The translations under genes were made by a program, and so were the position numbers. A stretch of DNA of 64,000 nucleotides. It comes from Bacteroidota bacterium (GTDB lineage Bacteria > Bacteroidota > Bacteroidia > Flavobacteriales_F > PHOS-HE28). The DNA lies in NCBI GenBank assembly GCA_023418095.1, contig JAEZDL010000075.1, positions 4,679 to 68,678 of the forward strand. Direction: 5' to 3'. Each line of letters begins with the position of its first letter. The first letter of the stretch is position 1. Shown here one piece after another: positions 55,818 to 64,000 of the stretch. The notes under the pieces were generated by a model. It did no database searches. It saw only the letters and a program-made list of their open reading frames with translations, and was not told the DNA's origin.

Positions 55818-56420
55818 TCAGGAATGCTCCAGCTCTTCCCAGTAGCTGAGGCGGAAGCTCTGGCGGTGATGCTCGGTGGGGCCGATCGCATCCAGCACGG
55901 ATCGATGATCCACGGTGGGATAGCCCTTGTTCGAAAGCCAGTTGTATTGCGGATGCTGCTGGTGCAGATCCGCCATCATCGCATCGCGATGCGTTTTGGC
56001 GAGAATGCTCGCCGCCGCGATGCTGCGGAATTTTCCATCGCCTTCAATGATGCAAACATGCGGGATCGAAGGATATGGGTTGAATCGATTCCCATCGATC
56101 AGCAATTGTTGCGGCACCAATTTCAACGCCGCGATCGCGCGGTGCATCGCAAGAAATGAAGCATGCAGGATGTTGATCCGATCGATCTCCTCCGGAGTTG
56201 CCAGCGCAACGGACCACGCCAGTGCGCGTTCTTCGATCAGGATCCGCAGTTCAGCGCGTTGTCCGGCATCGAGCTTCTTGCTATCGTCCAGGCCTGGCAA
56301 ACGCACGCGTGGCGGAAGGATCACCGCAGCGGCGACGACCGGACCTGCGAGACAACCGCGGCCGGCCTCATCGCAGCCCGCTTCCAGCAGACCTTTGGTA
56401 TGTTGCGGCGAAAGCGCCAT
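55818..56420 (-). CDS. rnhB: Ribonuclease HII
   Basis: RNase HII cleaves at ribonucleotides in DNA. The 200-residue protein has the catalytic pair Asp17-Glu18 in GCDEAGRGCLAGPVVAAAV, the DDSKKLDAGQR loop, and the LLIDGNRF and ASILAKTHRDAMM motifs. Length is normal. It lies between the 874-residue protein gene and the glycosyltransferase gene, all on the minus strand. Confidence 0.97.
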   Translation of the reverse strand: MALSPQHTKGLLEAGCDEAGRGCLAGPVVAAAVILPPRVRLPGLDDSKKLDAGQRAELRILIEERALAWSVALATPEEIDRINILHASFLAMHRAIAALKLVPQQLLIDGNRFNPYPSIPHVCIIEGDGKFRSIAAASILAKTHRDAMMADLHQQHPQYNWLSNKGYPTVDHRSVLDAIGPTEHHRQSFRLSYWEELEHS

Positions 56421-56471
56421 CGCAGCGAAAGTAGAAGTGATCGCGTGTAACGGAGGCGATCGTTGAAAAGA

Positions 56472-57617
56472 TCACTTCCGATCCTGCTTCGGAGCGGCCA
56501 TCATCCGTTGGAAACTTTTCCAGAGATCGGCAGCTGCATTCTCCCAAGTGAAGCGTTGCGATCGGATCAGACCACGTTCGATCATTCCTTCGCGCAATTC
56601 CTGATCGGTGATCACGCGATGCAATCCATTGGCAATGTCATCCATATCGAATGGATCGCAATAGAGTGCGGCATCGCCGCCGATCTCGGGCAGGCTTGTT
56701 CGATCGGAAGTGAGCACCGGAACGCCACAGCGCATGGCTTCTGCGAGCGGGATCCCGAAACCTTCGAAATAGCTCACGAACGCCAGGGCTTCAGCGCCCC
56801 CCAAGGCATTGCAAAGCGATCCCTGATCGAGGCGCCCGGTGAAGTGGATCAGGTCCTTTTGTTTCACTTCATTCCAAGCCTGCTTCATGCGATCATCCCA
56901 CCAGAAACTTTCACCAACGATAACCAGGCGGTGCGGCAGATCGTGGCTGTTCACCATTCGATCGAAAGCCGTGAGCAAGCGTGCGATGTTCTTGCGCGGA
57001 TGCAGCGAACCCACACAGATCACGTACGGCGCACCTTGCGCATAACGCTCGCGTGCTTCCTGTTTCGCGGCAGGTTCCAATGGATGGAACTTCGATCCGA
57101 TCCCGTTGTACACCACATCGATCTTGCCTGGATCGATACCGTATGTTTTGGCGATATCATTTTTCGAGAACTCGCTCACCGTTGCGATCCGATCGGCGCG
57201 TCGGGCGAAACGCGGGAAATAGCCTCTGTAATAATTGCTGTAGGCTTTTGGCAGATCCTCTGGATAATGCTCAAAATTCAGATCATGGATCACCGCGAGA
57301 GAAGGGATCGAGCTTTGAAGCGGAAGGAATCCATCGGGACTGATGAACGCATCGAACCTGTTGCGATCGAGGTACCACGGAAGCACATGATCGAACCAGA
57401 CGCGATAGAGAAGCGGATGGCGCGTAGGCGGCGGAAGCACGATCCCTTTCACGTTGGATCCATAGATCCAGCGCCGATCGAATTTCCGATCGAAAATGAA
57501 CGTGAACTCATATTCGGGTTGCGCCTGTACGATGCGAGAAAGCGTTTCATGGGTGAACCAGCCGATGCCTTCGAGCTTGCCGGGAAGCAATAGCCGGGTG
57601 TTCACCGCGATGCGCAT
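56472..57617 (-). CDS. Glycosyltransferase family 4 (GT-B)
   Basis: From ATG 57617 (MRIAVNTRLLLPGKLEGIG) the protein has 381 residues with two Rossmann domains. Typical parts are the N-terminal GIGWFTHETLSRI loop, YVICVGSLHPRKNIARLL at the domain joint, and SYFEGFGIPLAEAMRCGVPVLTS with the EX7E-type acid motif. It probably adds a sugar to a surface polysaccharide from a nucleotide-sugar donor. The long upstream open frame to 57920 runs through repeat DNA and is not part of the gene. The export and ligation genes lie divergently just upstream. Confidence 0.93.
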   Translation of the reverse strand: MRIAVNTRLLLPGKLEGIGWFTHETLSRIVQAQPEYEFTFIFDRKFDRRWIYGSNVKGIVLPPPTRHPLLYRVWFDHVLPWYLDRNRFDAFISPDGFLPLQSSIPSLAVIHDLNFEHYPEDLPKAYSNYYRGYFPRFARRADRIATVSEFSKNDIAKTYGIDPGKIDVVYNGIGSKFHPLEPAAKQEARERYAQGAPYVICVGSLHPRKNIARLLTAFDRMVNSHDLPHRLVIVGESFWWDDRMKQAWNEVKQKDLIHFTGRLDQGSLCNALGGAEALAFVSYFEGFGIPLAEAMRCGVPVLTSDRTSLPEIGGDAALYCDPFDMDDIANGLHRVITDQELREGMIERGLIRSQRFTWENAAADLWKSFQRMMAAPKQDRK

Positions 57618-57682
57618 GGGCGGCAAAGGTGGTGAAGCGGAGTGAAAGGTTCGGGAAGTGGTACTGTGTGTTTGGATGGGAT

Positions 57683-57800
57683 CTTGCGTGAGCGATCGCA
57701 GCGGCAGCCTGCCGCAGCCGAAGCGTTGCCAATGCACGCGCGAGGAGGCGACCGCAGGAAGCCACCGCAGCCGCGCATTCGGCCGCTGAGGCAAGGCAGC
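57683..57800 (+). repeat. GC-rich dispersed repeat, copy B
   Basis: The stretch has GCAGCGGCAGC, GCCGCAGCCGA, CGCGCGAGGAGG, AAGCC and CCGCAGCCGC in the same order as the minus strand of 30176-30299. The two copies differ in many bases but keep order and spacing. It is followed directly by the hairpin element copy 2. Confidence 0.55.
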
Positions 57801-57815
57801 TAAAGCGAAGAGCGC

Positions 57816-57862
57816 GACCCTCTGTCCCGCAGTACTGCGGGACAGAGGGGCACGCCCAAAAG
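57816..57862 (+). repeat. Hairpin repeat element, copy 2, with 32-bp perfect palindrome
   Basis: CGACCCT and AGGGGCACGCCCAAAA flank a palindrome: CCCTCTGTCCCGCAGT (57818-57833) followed by its exact reverse complement (57834-57849). Flanks are the same as in copy 1 (32474-32510), while the stem sequence is entirely different. It lies in the divergent spacer between the glycosyltransferase and flippase genes. Confidence 0.7.
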
Positions 57863-57907
57863 GTAAAACTGCACAGATCGCACTGAAGCTGCCATCTTCG
57901 CAGCCGG

Positions 57908-59347
57908 ATGCAACGGACATTCATCACCAACCTGGCGCTGCTGCTGCTGCTGAACCTGTTGGTGAAGCCGTTCTATATCCTGGGGATCGATGCCGGTGTG
58001 CAGGATGCCGTGGGATCGGCTGAATACGGGACGTATGCGGCGCTGCTGAGCCTCAGTTTCCTGCTCAACATCATCCTCGATCTGGGGATCACGAATTACA
58101 ATACGCGCAACATTGCGCAGCATACGCAGCTGCTCGGAAAATACCTTGGGCATATCGCGGGGATCCGGTTGTTGCTCGCGCTGATCTATGCGGCGATCAC
58201 CGCGCTTGCCGGTCTGTGGCTCGGATATTCCGCCCATCAGCTGCAGTTGCTCGGCTGGCTCATCTTCAACCAGGTACTCGTCGCGTCGATCCTTTATTTG
58301 CGAAGCAATATCGCGGGTGCCCAGCGCTATAGGCAGGATAGTTTCCTGAGCGTGCTGGATCGGTCCCTGCTGATCGGCGTGATCGGCTGGCTTCTGTGGG
58401 GCAGGGAAGGGGAATTCCGGATCGAATGGTTCGTGTGGGCGCAAACGGGCGCTTATGCGATCACATTCCTCGTGGCGCTGGCCATGGTATTGCGGCTTTC
58501 GGAAGGATCGAAGCTGAACCTGAGATCACCTATCGGGCTGGTGATGCTTCGCCAGAGTTCTCCGTACGCCTTGCTGATCTTGCTGATGACCTTCTATTAC
58601 CGGATCGATACGCTGATGCTGGAGCGGATCTCGGGCGATCTGCATGCGGGGATCTATATGCAGGGTTTCCGCTTCTTCGAGGCGTTGAACATGCTTGGTT
58701 ACCTCTTTGCAGGATTACTTCTCCCGATGTTCAGCCGCATGCTGAAACAGAAGGATGATGTGACCCCGCTCGCGTTCACGGCTTTCAAGCTGGTGATGGC
58801 GGGAGCGATACCGATCGCGATATACGGTTGTTTCCGATCGGAACAGATCATGGAATTGCGCTACACCGAGCATACGGATCTATCCGCGCCGGCGTTCGCC
58901 GTGTTGATCTGGTGCTTCGTGGCGGTGGCGACCACCTATATCTTCGGAACATTGCTCACGGCCGGCGGCCGTTTGCGTGCGCTCAATTGGATGGCGGCGG
59001 GCGGTGCGGTGCTCAACATCCTTCTCAACCTGATCCTGATCCCGCGTATGCAGGCCGAAGGAGCGGCGTGGTCGAGCCTTGGTACCCAGGTACTTACGGC
59101 TGTGATCCAGGTTTTTCTGGCGGTCAAATTCTTCAAGATCCGGGCACTTTCATCGGTAATTGCGCGGATCGCTCTGTATGCTTCCGGGCTGCTCGGTGCG
59201 TTCCTGTTGCTCGATCATCTTTGGAAAGATCCGATCGGATCGGCGATCTTCTATTTCATATTCTCACTTTTGTGGGCTTTCTTGACGGGCCTGATCGGCC
59301 TAAAACCTTTGTTGCATGCCTTCGACAGACGAACCGAAGATCATTAA
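57908..59347 (+). CDS. Polysaccharide flippase (Wzx-like, MOP superfamily)
   Basis: The 479-residue protein has about 14 hydrophobic helices over its full length and no soluble domain, as in Wzx flippases that move lipid-linked oligosaccharides across the inner membrane. Family-like segments include GSAEYGTYAALLSLSFLLNIILDLGI, YRIDTLMLERIS and the second-half GALLNILLNLILIP-type stretch (LNILLNLILIPRMQAEGAAWSSL). It starts the polysaccharide operon; the end overlaps the next gene by 32 bases. Confidence 0.9.
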   Translation: MQRTFITNLALLLLLNLLVKPFYILGIDAGVQDAVGSAEYGTYAALLSLSFLLNIILDLGITNYNTRNIAQHTQLLGKYLGHIAGIRLLLALIYAAITALAGLWLGYSAHQLQLLGWLIFNQVLVASILYLRSNIAGAQRYRQDSFLSVLDRSLLIGVIGWLLWGREGEFRIEWFVWAQTGAYAITFLVALAMVLRLSEGSKLNLRSPIGLVMLRQSSPYALLILLMTFYYRIDTLMLERISGDLHAGIYMQGFRFFEALNMLGYLFAGLLLPMFSRMLKQKDDVTPLAFTAFKLVMAGAIPIAIYGCFRSEQIMELRYTEHTDLSAPAFAVLIWCFVAVATTYIFGTLLTAGGRLRALNWMAAGGAVLNILLNLILIPRMQAEGAAWSSLGTQVLTAVIQVFLAVKFFKIRALSSVIARIALYASGLLGAFLLLDHLWKDPIGSAIFYFIFSLLWAFLTGLIGLKPLLHAFDRRTEDH

Positions 59348-60428
59348 GACCACAGGACGCCAGCCGGGCACGACCCAATTCCGATCGGGACTGAAGCCAA
59401 CGGTGCCCTCCACACCGATCGCAGTATCGAACGAGCCCTCCTTCGATCTGGTGATCTTCCTCTGGGCCCGGCGCAAATTCATCCTGGCGATCACCTTGCT
59501 CGGTGCGCTTGCGGGCGCGATAGCCGCTTTCGTGGTGGATCCGCTCTTCAAGAGCGAAGTGGTGATGTTCCCGGCGGTCACCAATTCAGCTTCAAAATCG
59601 CTTTTGAACAACCAGGTCACCGGCCGTGACGACATTCTGGCGCTGGGAGACGAGGAGGACAGCGAACAGCTGATGCAGATCCTGCATTCGGTGAAGATCC
59701 GCGACCGGGTCGCCAATCGGTTCGATCTCTATACCGTTTACGGGATCGACAAGGACGACAAGCACCGGAAGACTGAGCTGGCCGATGCGTATGAGAACTA
59801 CGTGACCTTTGAACGCACGCGTTACGGCAGCGTTCGGGTGGAGGTGCTGGATGAAGATCCGGAACGCGCGGCGCAGATGGCGAACTTCATCGCGGCGCAG
59901 GTGGATACCGTTTGGAAGGAGATGGCCTACGAGCGCGCGGGCCGCGGTTTCGAGATCGTGAAGAGAAAGGTGGAAAGCCTGGAGGCCGATATCGCGCAGA
60001 TGAGCGACAGCATGCGCGGGCTCCGCCAGCTGGGCATACACGATTACCACACACAGACCGAGCGGTACAACGAATACCTCGGCGCGGCGATCCTGAAAGG
60101 CGATCAGCGCGCGATCGGCGAGATCGAGGATCGGTTCAAGACACTGGCTGAATTTGGCGGTACGTACGTGCTCCTGCAGGATCGGTTGATCAACGAAGTG
60201 GAAAGGCTCACATTCCTGAAGATGAAGTTGGAAATGGCACGTGCGGACCTGGAGAACGACATGCCGCACAAGTTCGTGGTGAACGAAGCGCAGCCTGCCG
60301 ACAAGAAGAGCTACCCCATCCGCTGGCTTTTCGTCGCGATCAGCGCCGTATCAGCATTCCTGCTGGCATTGCTCCTGATCGTTGTTCAGGAGAACATCAA
60401 AAAGATCCGGCCCGCACATGAGAGATGA
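59316..60428 (+). CDS. Wzz/GNVR-domain chain-length protein 1
   Basis: Polysaccharide co-polymerases of this type set polysaccharide chain length. The 370-residue protein has a cytoplasmic N-terminal tail of about 50 residues, a first membrane helix (FILAITLLGALAGAIAAFVVD), a Wzz-type periplasmic domain with coiled coil (EDPERAAQMANFIAAQVD), the proline-rich motif SYPIRWLFVA and a second membrane helix close to the end. No tyrosine kinase domain is fused. It overlaps both the flippase gene (32 bases) and the next paralogue (11 bases). Confidence 0.9.
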   Translation: MPSTDEPKIIKTTGRQPGTTQFRSGLKPTVPSTPIAVSNEPSFDLVIFLWARRKFILAITLLGALAGAIAAFVVDPLFKSEVVMFPAVTNSASKSLLNNQVTGRDDILALGDEEDSEQLMQILHSVKIRDRVANRFDLYTVYGIDKDDKHRKTELADAYENYVTFERTRYGSVRVEVLDEDPERAAQMANFIAAQVDTVWKEMAYERAGRGFEIVKRKVESLEADIAQMSDSMRGLRQLGIHDYHTQTERYNEYLGAAILKGDQRAIGEIEDRFKTLAEFGGTYVLLQDRLINEVERLTFLKMKLEMARADLENDMPHKFVVNEAQPADKKSYPIRWLFVAISAVSAFLLALLLIVVQENIKKIRPAHER

Positions 60429-61419
60429 TATCGGAGTGAAGGATCCGGCTCGGAAGCGACCTGCCCATGCGGATCGGATCGATGAGGACCTGGGTTTTCG
60501 TGGATCGCTGAACGTGTTGCGCGATGGGTGGAAGCCGATCCTGGCCGTGGGCGCGATCGCGCTGGTGCTTTCCGCGATATTCAGCGGGCCAACGTTCATA
60601 AGACCGCGTTACAGGTCCACCGCCACCGTCTATCCGGTGAACCTCAACAGCTATTCGATCGAGACCCGGACCGATCAGTTGCTGCAACTGCTGGAGAGCA
60701 ACAGCATCCGCGACTCGTTGATCGCGCGTTTCGACCTGCTGAAGGTGTATGATGTGGATACCGGATCGGCGGGTGGATATCATGCGTTGTACAACGAATA
60801 CGCCGACCGGGTGGATATCACCAAGACACGGTATGAATCCGTACAGATAGAGGTGGTGGACGAGGATCCGCGCCGGGCGCGGGACATGGTGAGCATGATG
60901 CTCGATCAGGTGAACCTGCTGGCACGAAGGCTTCAAAGGGAAAAGAGCGAAGAGATCCTGAGGATCTCCGAACGGGCGCTCGCACATGAGCGCGAAAAGC
61001 TCGATTCCGTTGAGCGGCGGTTGCAGCAGTTACGCAATGAAGCAGGGATCCTTTCCTACGAAAGCCAGGTGCGCGAGCTTACGAAAGGCTATGTGCGCAT
61101 GGTGCAGGAAGGCGTACCCAGGTCGCGTATGGACGAAGTGCAGGCGAAGATCACGGCGCTGGAGCAGAAAGGTGGTGAATTCCGCCAGCTCAGCGAACTG
61201 AGCGATCTTTTTCGCGCGAACTACGACCGGTTGCTCACCGAATATGAGCAGGTGATCAGCGATGTGACCAAGGAGCTCACCTACACGAATACGATCATCT
61301 ATCCGGAGGTGAGCGACAAGAAAGTGTATCCGATCCGCTGGCTGATCGTTTCGACCACCACGCTTTCGGTGATGTTCCTGTGTTTCCTGTTGCTCTACTG
61401 GCGCGATCGGGCGATCTGA
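60418..61419 (+). CDS. Wzz/GNVR-domain chain-length protein 2
   Basis: The 333-residue protein has the same layout as its upstream neighbour: cytoplasmic tail, helix (PILAVGAIALVLSAIFS), a domain with EDPRRARDMVSMMLDQVN, a coiled coil, VYPIRWLIVST and a last helix. The two are clear tandem paralogues that have diverged. The ATG at 60418 lies inside the last codons of the first gene. A heteromeric co-polymerase ring is one possible reason for keeping both. Confidence 0.9.
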   Translation: MRDDIGVKDPARKRPAHADRIDEDLGFRGSLNVLRDGWKPILAVGAIALVLSAIFSGPTFIRPRYRSTATVYPVNLNSYSIETRTDQLLQLLESNSIRDSLIARFDLLKVYDVDTGSAGGYHALYNEYADRVDITKTRYESVQIEVVDEDPRRARDMVSMMLDQVNLLARRLQREKSEEILRISERALAHEREKLDSVERRLQQLRNEAGILSYESQVRELTKGYVRMVQEGVPRSRMDEVQAKITALEQKGGEFRQLSELSDLFRANYDRLLTEYEQVISDVTKELTYTNTIIYPEVSDKKVYPIRWLIVSTTTLSVMFLCFLLLYWRDRAI

Positions 61420-61420
61420 G

Positions 61421-62878
61421 ATGGTCGCTGCGCTACAACGGAACTGGGTGGCGGTCGCCTGCATCGTGTTCGTGCTGGCGGATCTTTTCCTGATGTCGCG
61501 CGAATTCTTCTGGCTCAATCTGCTGCCGGTGGCGCTGCTGATCGCGTGGGCGATGTTCACCGCGGTGGATCGGCTGCTGATCTTCATCGCGTTCGCCACA
61601 CCGCTTTCCATCAATCTGGAGGAACTCGATATCGGTGGCGTAGGGATCGCCCTGCCCACCGAACCGATCCTGGTGGGGTTGATGCTTCTCTTCCTGTTGA
61701 AGATCGGGCTGGAGCGAAACGTGATCGATCAGAACGTGTGGAAGCATCCGATCACGTTCGTTGTGATGGCCCAATTGGTCTGGATGCTGGTGTGCATCAT
61801 TCCCAGTTCCATGCCCATGGTCTCGTTCAAGTATTTCATCGCGAGGTTGTGGTTCGTTACCACCATGTACCTCATGATCACGCGGCTGTTCGAAGAGCCG
61901 CGCAACATCCACCGGTTCATATGGGCCTACCTCGCCGGCCTTTGTGTGGTGATCATCTATACGCTGATCAACCATGCCGAACATGGATTCGCGCAAGATC
62001 CAGCGCATTGGGTGATGAGCCCGTTCTTCAAGGACCATACGAGCTACGGTGCGATCATCGCGTTCTTCATTCCTTTCGGTCTCATGGCGATCCTGATGAA
62101 AGGGAACACCGCCACGCAACGAACGATCGCGTTCACCGTCTTCATCGTGCTGGTGCTGGGCTTGATCTTCTCGTACACCCGTGCGGCATGGCTCAGCCTG
62201 GTGGGCGCATTCATGGTGTTCCTGGTGATGCGCCTGCGCATACCCGCATGGTCCATCATGACCATGCTATTGATCGGTGGAGTGGTGGTGCTTGTGAATT
62301 TCGATCAGATCACCATCGCGATGGAACGCAATCGCGAGGAATCTTCGGACGATATCGGCAAACATGTGCGCTCGATCTCCAACATATCCAGCGATGCATC
62401 CAACCTGGAGCGGATCAACCGCTGGAATTCCGCGGTGCGCATGTGGCAGGAGAGGCCGATCTTCGGTTGGGGCCCGGGGACCTACATGTTCCAGTATGCA
62501 CCGTTCCAGGCTTCGGAGGATCTTACGATCATAAGCACCAACTTCGGAGTGCAGGGCAACGCGCATAGTGAATATCTGGGGCCGCTATCCGAGCAGGGTG
62601 CGATCGGGCTGGCGTTGATGGTCGCGCTGGTCGTGATCACCACGGTGATCACGCTTCGCCTTTATGCGCGCATGCCCAAAGGAAGGGATCGAGCCTTGTT
62701 GATGGCGGTTTACCTGGGATTGATCACATATTATCTGCATGGCGCGCTCAACAACTTTCTCGATACGGACAAGGCATCCGTACCCTTCTGGGCTTTCACT
62801 GCGCTCGTGGTACTGCTCGATCTGAAGTATCCGGCTCAGCCGAAATTGCAGGCCAGCACGGCGATATCATCCAGGTAG
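61421..62878 (+). CDS. O-antigen ligase/polymerase (Wzy_C family)
   Basis: The 485-residue inner-membrane protein has about 12 helices and a large periplasmic loop between residues about 290 and 380 with the motif RINRWNSAVRMWQERPIFGWGPGTYMF and NAHSEYLGPLSEQGAIG, the family signature. It either joins the polysaccharide to lipid A-core or polymerises the repeat units; sequence alone does not separate the two. Its last 43 bases overlap the end of the phosphatase gene on the other strand. Confidence 0.92.
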   Translation: MVAALQRNWVAVACIVFVLADLFLMSREFFWLNLLPVALLIAWAMFTAVDRLLIFIAFATPLSINLEELDIGGVGIALPTEPILVGLMLLFLLKIGLERNVIDQNVWKHPITFVVMAQLVWMLVCIIPSSMPMVSFKYFIARLWFVTTMYLMITRLFEEPRNIHRFIWAYLAGLCVVIIYTLINHAEHGFAQDPAHWVMSPFFKDHTSYGAIIAFFIPFGLMAILMKGNTATQRTIAFTVFIVLVLGLIFSYTRAAWLSLVGAFMVFLVMRLRIPAWSIMTMLLIGGVVVLVNFDQITIAMERNREESSDDIGKHVRSISNISSDASNLERINRWNSAVRMWQERPIFGWGPGTYMFQYAPFQASEDLTIISTNFGVQGNAHSEYLGPLSEQGAIGLALMVALVVITTVITLRLYARMPKGRDRALLMAVYLGLITYYLHGALNNFLDTDKASVPFWAFTALVVLLDLKYPAQPKLQASTAISSR

Positions 62879-64000
62879 GCATTGCCGCCGCGATGCTGTT
62901 CGAACGCCGCGCGTAATGCCTGTATCACTTCGGCAGGTCCCTTCACCGCATTCTCCACGAGAACGGTTCTCAGCGGATCGGTCTCAAAGGAGTTGCCGTA
63001 CACATCCTCCTGCTCCACAAGTCCATCGGTGTAGCACAGAATGGTGGTCTGGGCGGGGAGTGATATAGAGCCATGTTTCAGGAAGGGAAGCTTCGGCATC
63101 ATTCCCAATGCGATGCTGCCATCATGCAATGGTGTGATCGCGCCATTGTTGAACATCAGCGGATCGTTGTGCCCCGAATTGATGAACTCGAGTTGCCGCG
63201 TGCGCAGATCCATGCGGCCGATGAACAGGGTGATGAAGCGCTCACCGCGCGCATTGGCATAGACCCGTTCGTTCAGATCGTGCACCAGATCTGCGAGAGG
63301 AACATTGGCGTGGCGGGCCAGTGCGCGCAGGCTCGCCTGGAAGTTGCTCATGAGCAGTGAAGCCGCGCTCCCCTTGCCGCTCACATCGGCCACGCAGAGC
63401 AGCAGTTCGTCTGCGTTCAGTGGGATCAGGTCGTAGTAATCGCCGCCCACTTCGCTGTGCGGCTGGTACCACCCGGCCGCCTGCATGCGGTCGTTGTCGG
63501 GCAGTTCGCGGGGCACCAGCATGCTCTGCATCTCGGCGGCCAGTTCCAGCTCGCGGCGGGCGCGCTCCTGCAGCAGCGCTTGGTGCGCCAGCCGCTTGTT
63601 CTCCATGGCCACCATGATCAGGTTGGTGAGCGTCTGGATGAAATTGAGGTGCTTCACAGCCGGGCTCATGCCCTGTTCCTCTTCATCGATATCGCCGATC
63701 AGCAGGAAGGCCAGCGGCCGTTCGCGATGGTACACCGGCACCGCGACATCGAAAGCTCCAAGACTACCGGCCGTTTCCGATCCGATCAATTGGATATCCC
63801 TGTAGCGGCCGAACGCATGTTCCACATCCACTTCGGCACTGTGATCGCCCGCGCCGTAGGAAAGGGCACACTGCCAGCCATCGGAATTCACGAAGAGCGT
63901 GAGCCTGGTTATGCCCAGTTGCTCCTTCATGATGGAAGCGTACAGATGCAACAGGTCCGATTGCTCGACGCTGTTGTTGATGGATCGGGAGACCTCCAGG
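62836..64000 (-). CDS. PP2C/SpoIIE-type serine phosphatase with sensor domain (partial, 5' end outside window)
   Basis: The last 387 or so residues are present: a GAF-like sensor region (about the first 140 residues seen), a coiled linker with the motif RARRELELAAEMQSMLVP, and a SpoIIE/PP2C domain with EVGGDYYDLI, CVADVSGKGSAASLLMS, FINSGHNDP and CYTDGLVEQED, holding the metal-binding aspartates. Such proteins dephosphorylate anti-sigma antagonists in partner-switching regulation. The frame has no stop up to position 64000, so the start lies beyond the window. Confidence 0.92.
   Translation of the reverse strand, partial: LEVSRSINNSVEQSDLLHLYASIMKEQLGITRLTLFVNSDGWQCALSYGAGDHSAEVDVEHAFGRYRDIQLIGSETAGSLGAFDVAVPVYHRERPLAFLLIGDIDEEEQGMSPAVKHLNFIQTLTNLIMVAMENKRLAHQALLQERARRELELAAEMQSMLVPRELPDNDRMQAAGWYQPHSEVGGDYYDLIPLNADELLLCVADVSGKGSAASLLMSNFQASLRALARHANVPLADLVHDLNERVYANARGERFITLFIGRMDLRTRQLEFINSGHNDPLMFNNGAITPLHDGSIALGMMPKLPFLKHGSISLPAQTTILCYTDGLVEQEDVYGNSFETDPLRTVLVENAVKGPAEVIQALRAAFEQHRGGNAYLDDIAVLACNFG

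Noticed and set aside
56463..57593. 376-codon plus-strand frame opposite the glycosyltransferase
   Set aside because: Shadow of a gene with clear GT-B motifs.
57816..57862. Integron attC site
   Set aside because: It has a long palindrome, but the RYYYAAC and GTTRRRY core sites are missing and there is no integrase or cassette array.

Overview
The window is a chromosomal segment of a Bacteroidota bacterium, most likely from the Flavobacteriales or a related order (inference). The evidence is zinc-free S14 and L36, promoters of the Bacteroidota type (TAnnTTTG), type IX secretion (T9SS) proteins (PorP/SprF-like, PorE-like, C-terminal sorting domains), GWxTD and choice-of-anchor proteins, and LpxK/LpxH, which show a Gram-negative envelope. 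Base composition is moderately GC-rich and GATC is strikingly over-represented everywhere.

Layout. 1-10484: the end of the S10 cluster, the spc cluster and the alpha cluster in the order rplP'-rpmC-rpsQ-rplN-rplX-rplE-rpsN-rpsH-rplF-rplR-rpsE-rpmD-rplO-secY-map-infA-rpmJ-rpsM-rpsK-rpsD-rpoA-rplQ, all on the + strand, with small stem-loops in the longer spacers. 10630-12100: an exported protein gene broken by two frame changes. 12249-14695: carA and eno. 14972-29235: a secretion and adhesion region: a T9SS-sorted M1 peptidase, a conserved cytoplasmic helical-repeat protein on the other strand, and a coupled operon (read leftwards) of a small secreted protein, a 2328-residue surface protein with 22 SprB-like repeats, a PorP/SprF protein and a PorE-like OmpA lipoprotein. 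29353-38778: rlmB, a GWxTD lipoprotein, an L,D-transpeptidase, ung coupled to a BamA/TamA-type barrel, a tiny lipoprotein, OsmC, an outer-membrane protein coupled to lipA, an orphan antitoxin-like gene, and gapA. 38791-48431: a tightly overlapping leftward operon lpxK-pnp-(T9SS LVIVD protein)-gatB-(TlpA-like lipoprotein)-(M1 peptidase with a barrel-like tail)-lpxH, bracketed by two lipid A genes. 48487-50421: a Nif3-like protein and a C4 zinc-ribbon coiled-coil protein ending in a clear terminator. 50574-57617 (leftward): trkA, trkH, a large membrane-anchored periplasmic protein, rnhB and a glycosyltransferase. 57908-62878 (rightward): flippase, two Wzz-type chain-length proteins and an O-antigen ligase/polymerase, a surface polysaccharide locus. 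62836-64000: a PP2C/SpoIIE phosphatase cut by the window edge.

How it fits together: the left end supplies ribosomes, Sec export and RNA polymerase alpha; most of the rest builds the envelope: lipid A, surface polysaccharide, outer-membrane barrels, and a T9SS adhesin with its PorP and PorE partners. No gene-free stretch exceeds 300 bases. The longer spacers (14696-14971, 30100-30299, 32278-32513, 57618-57907) hold dispersed repeats and hairpins. No tRNA, rRNA, CRISPR array, insertion sequence or prophage was seen.
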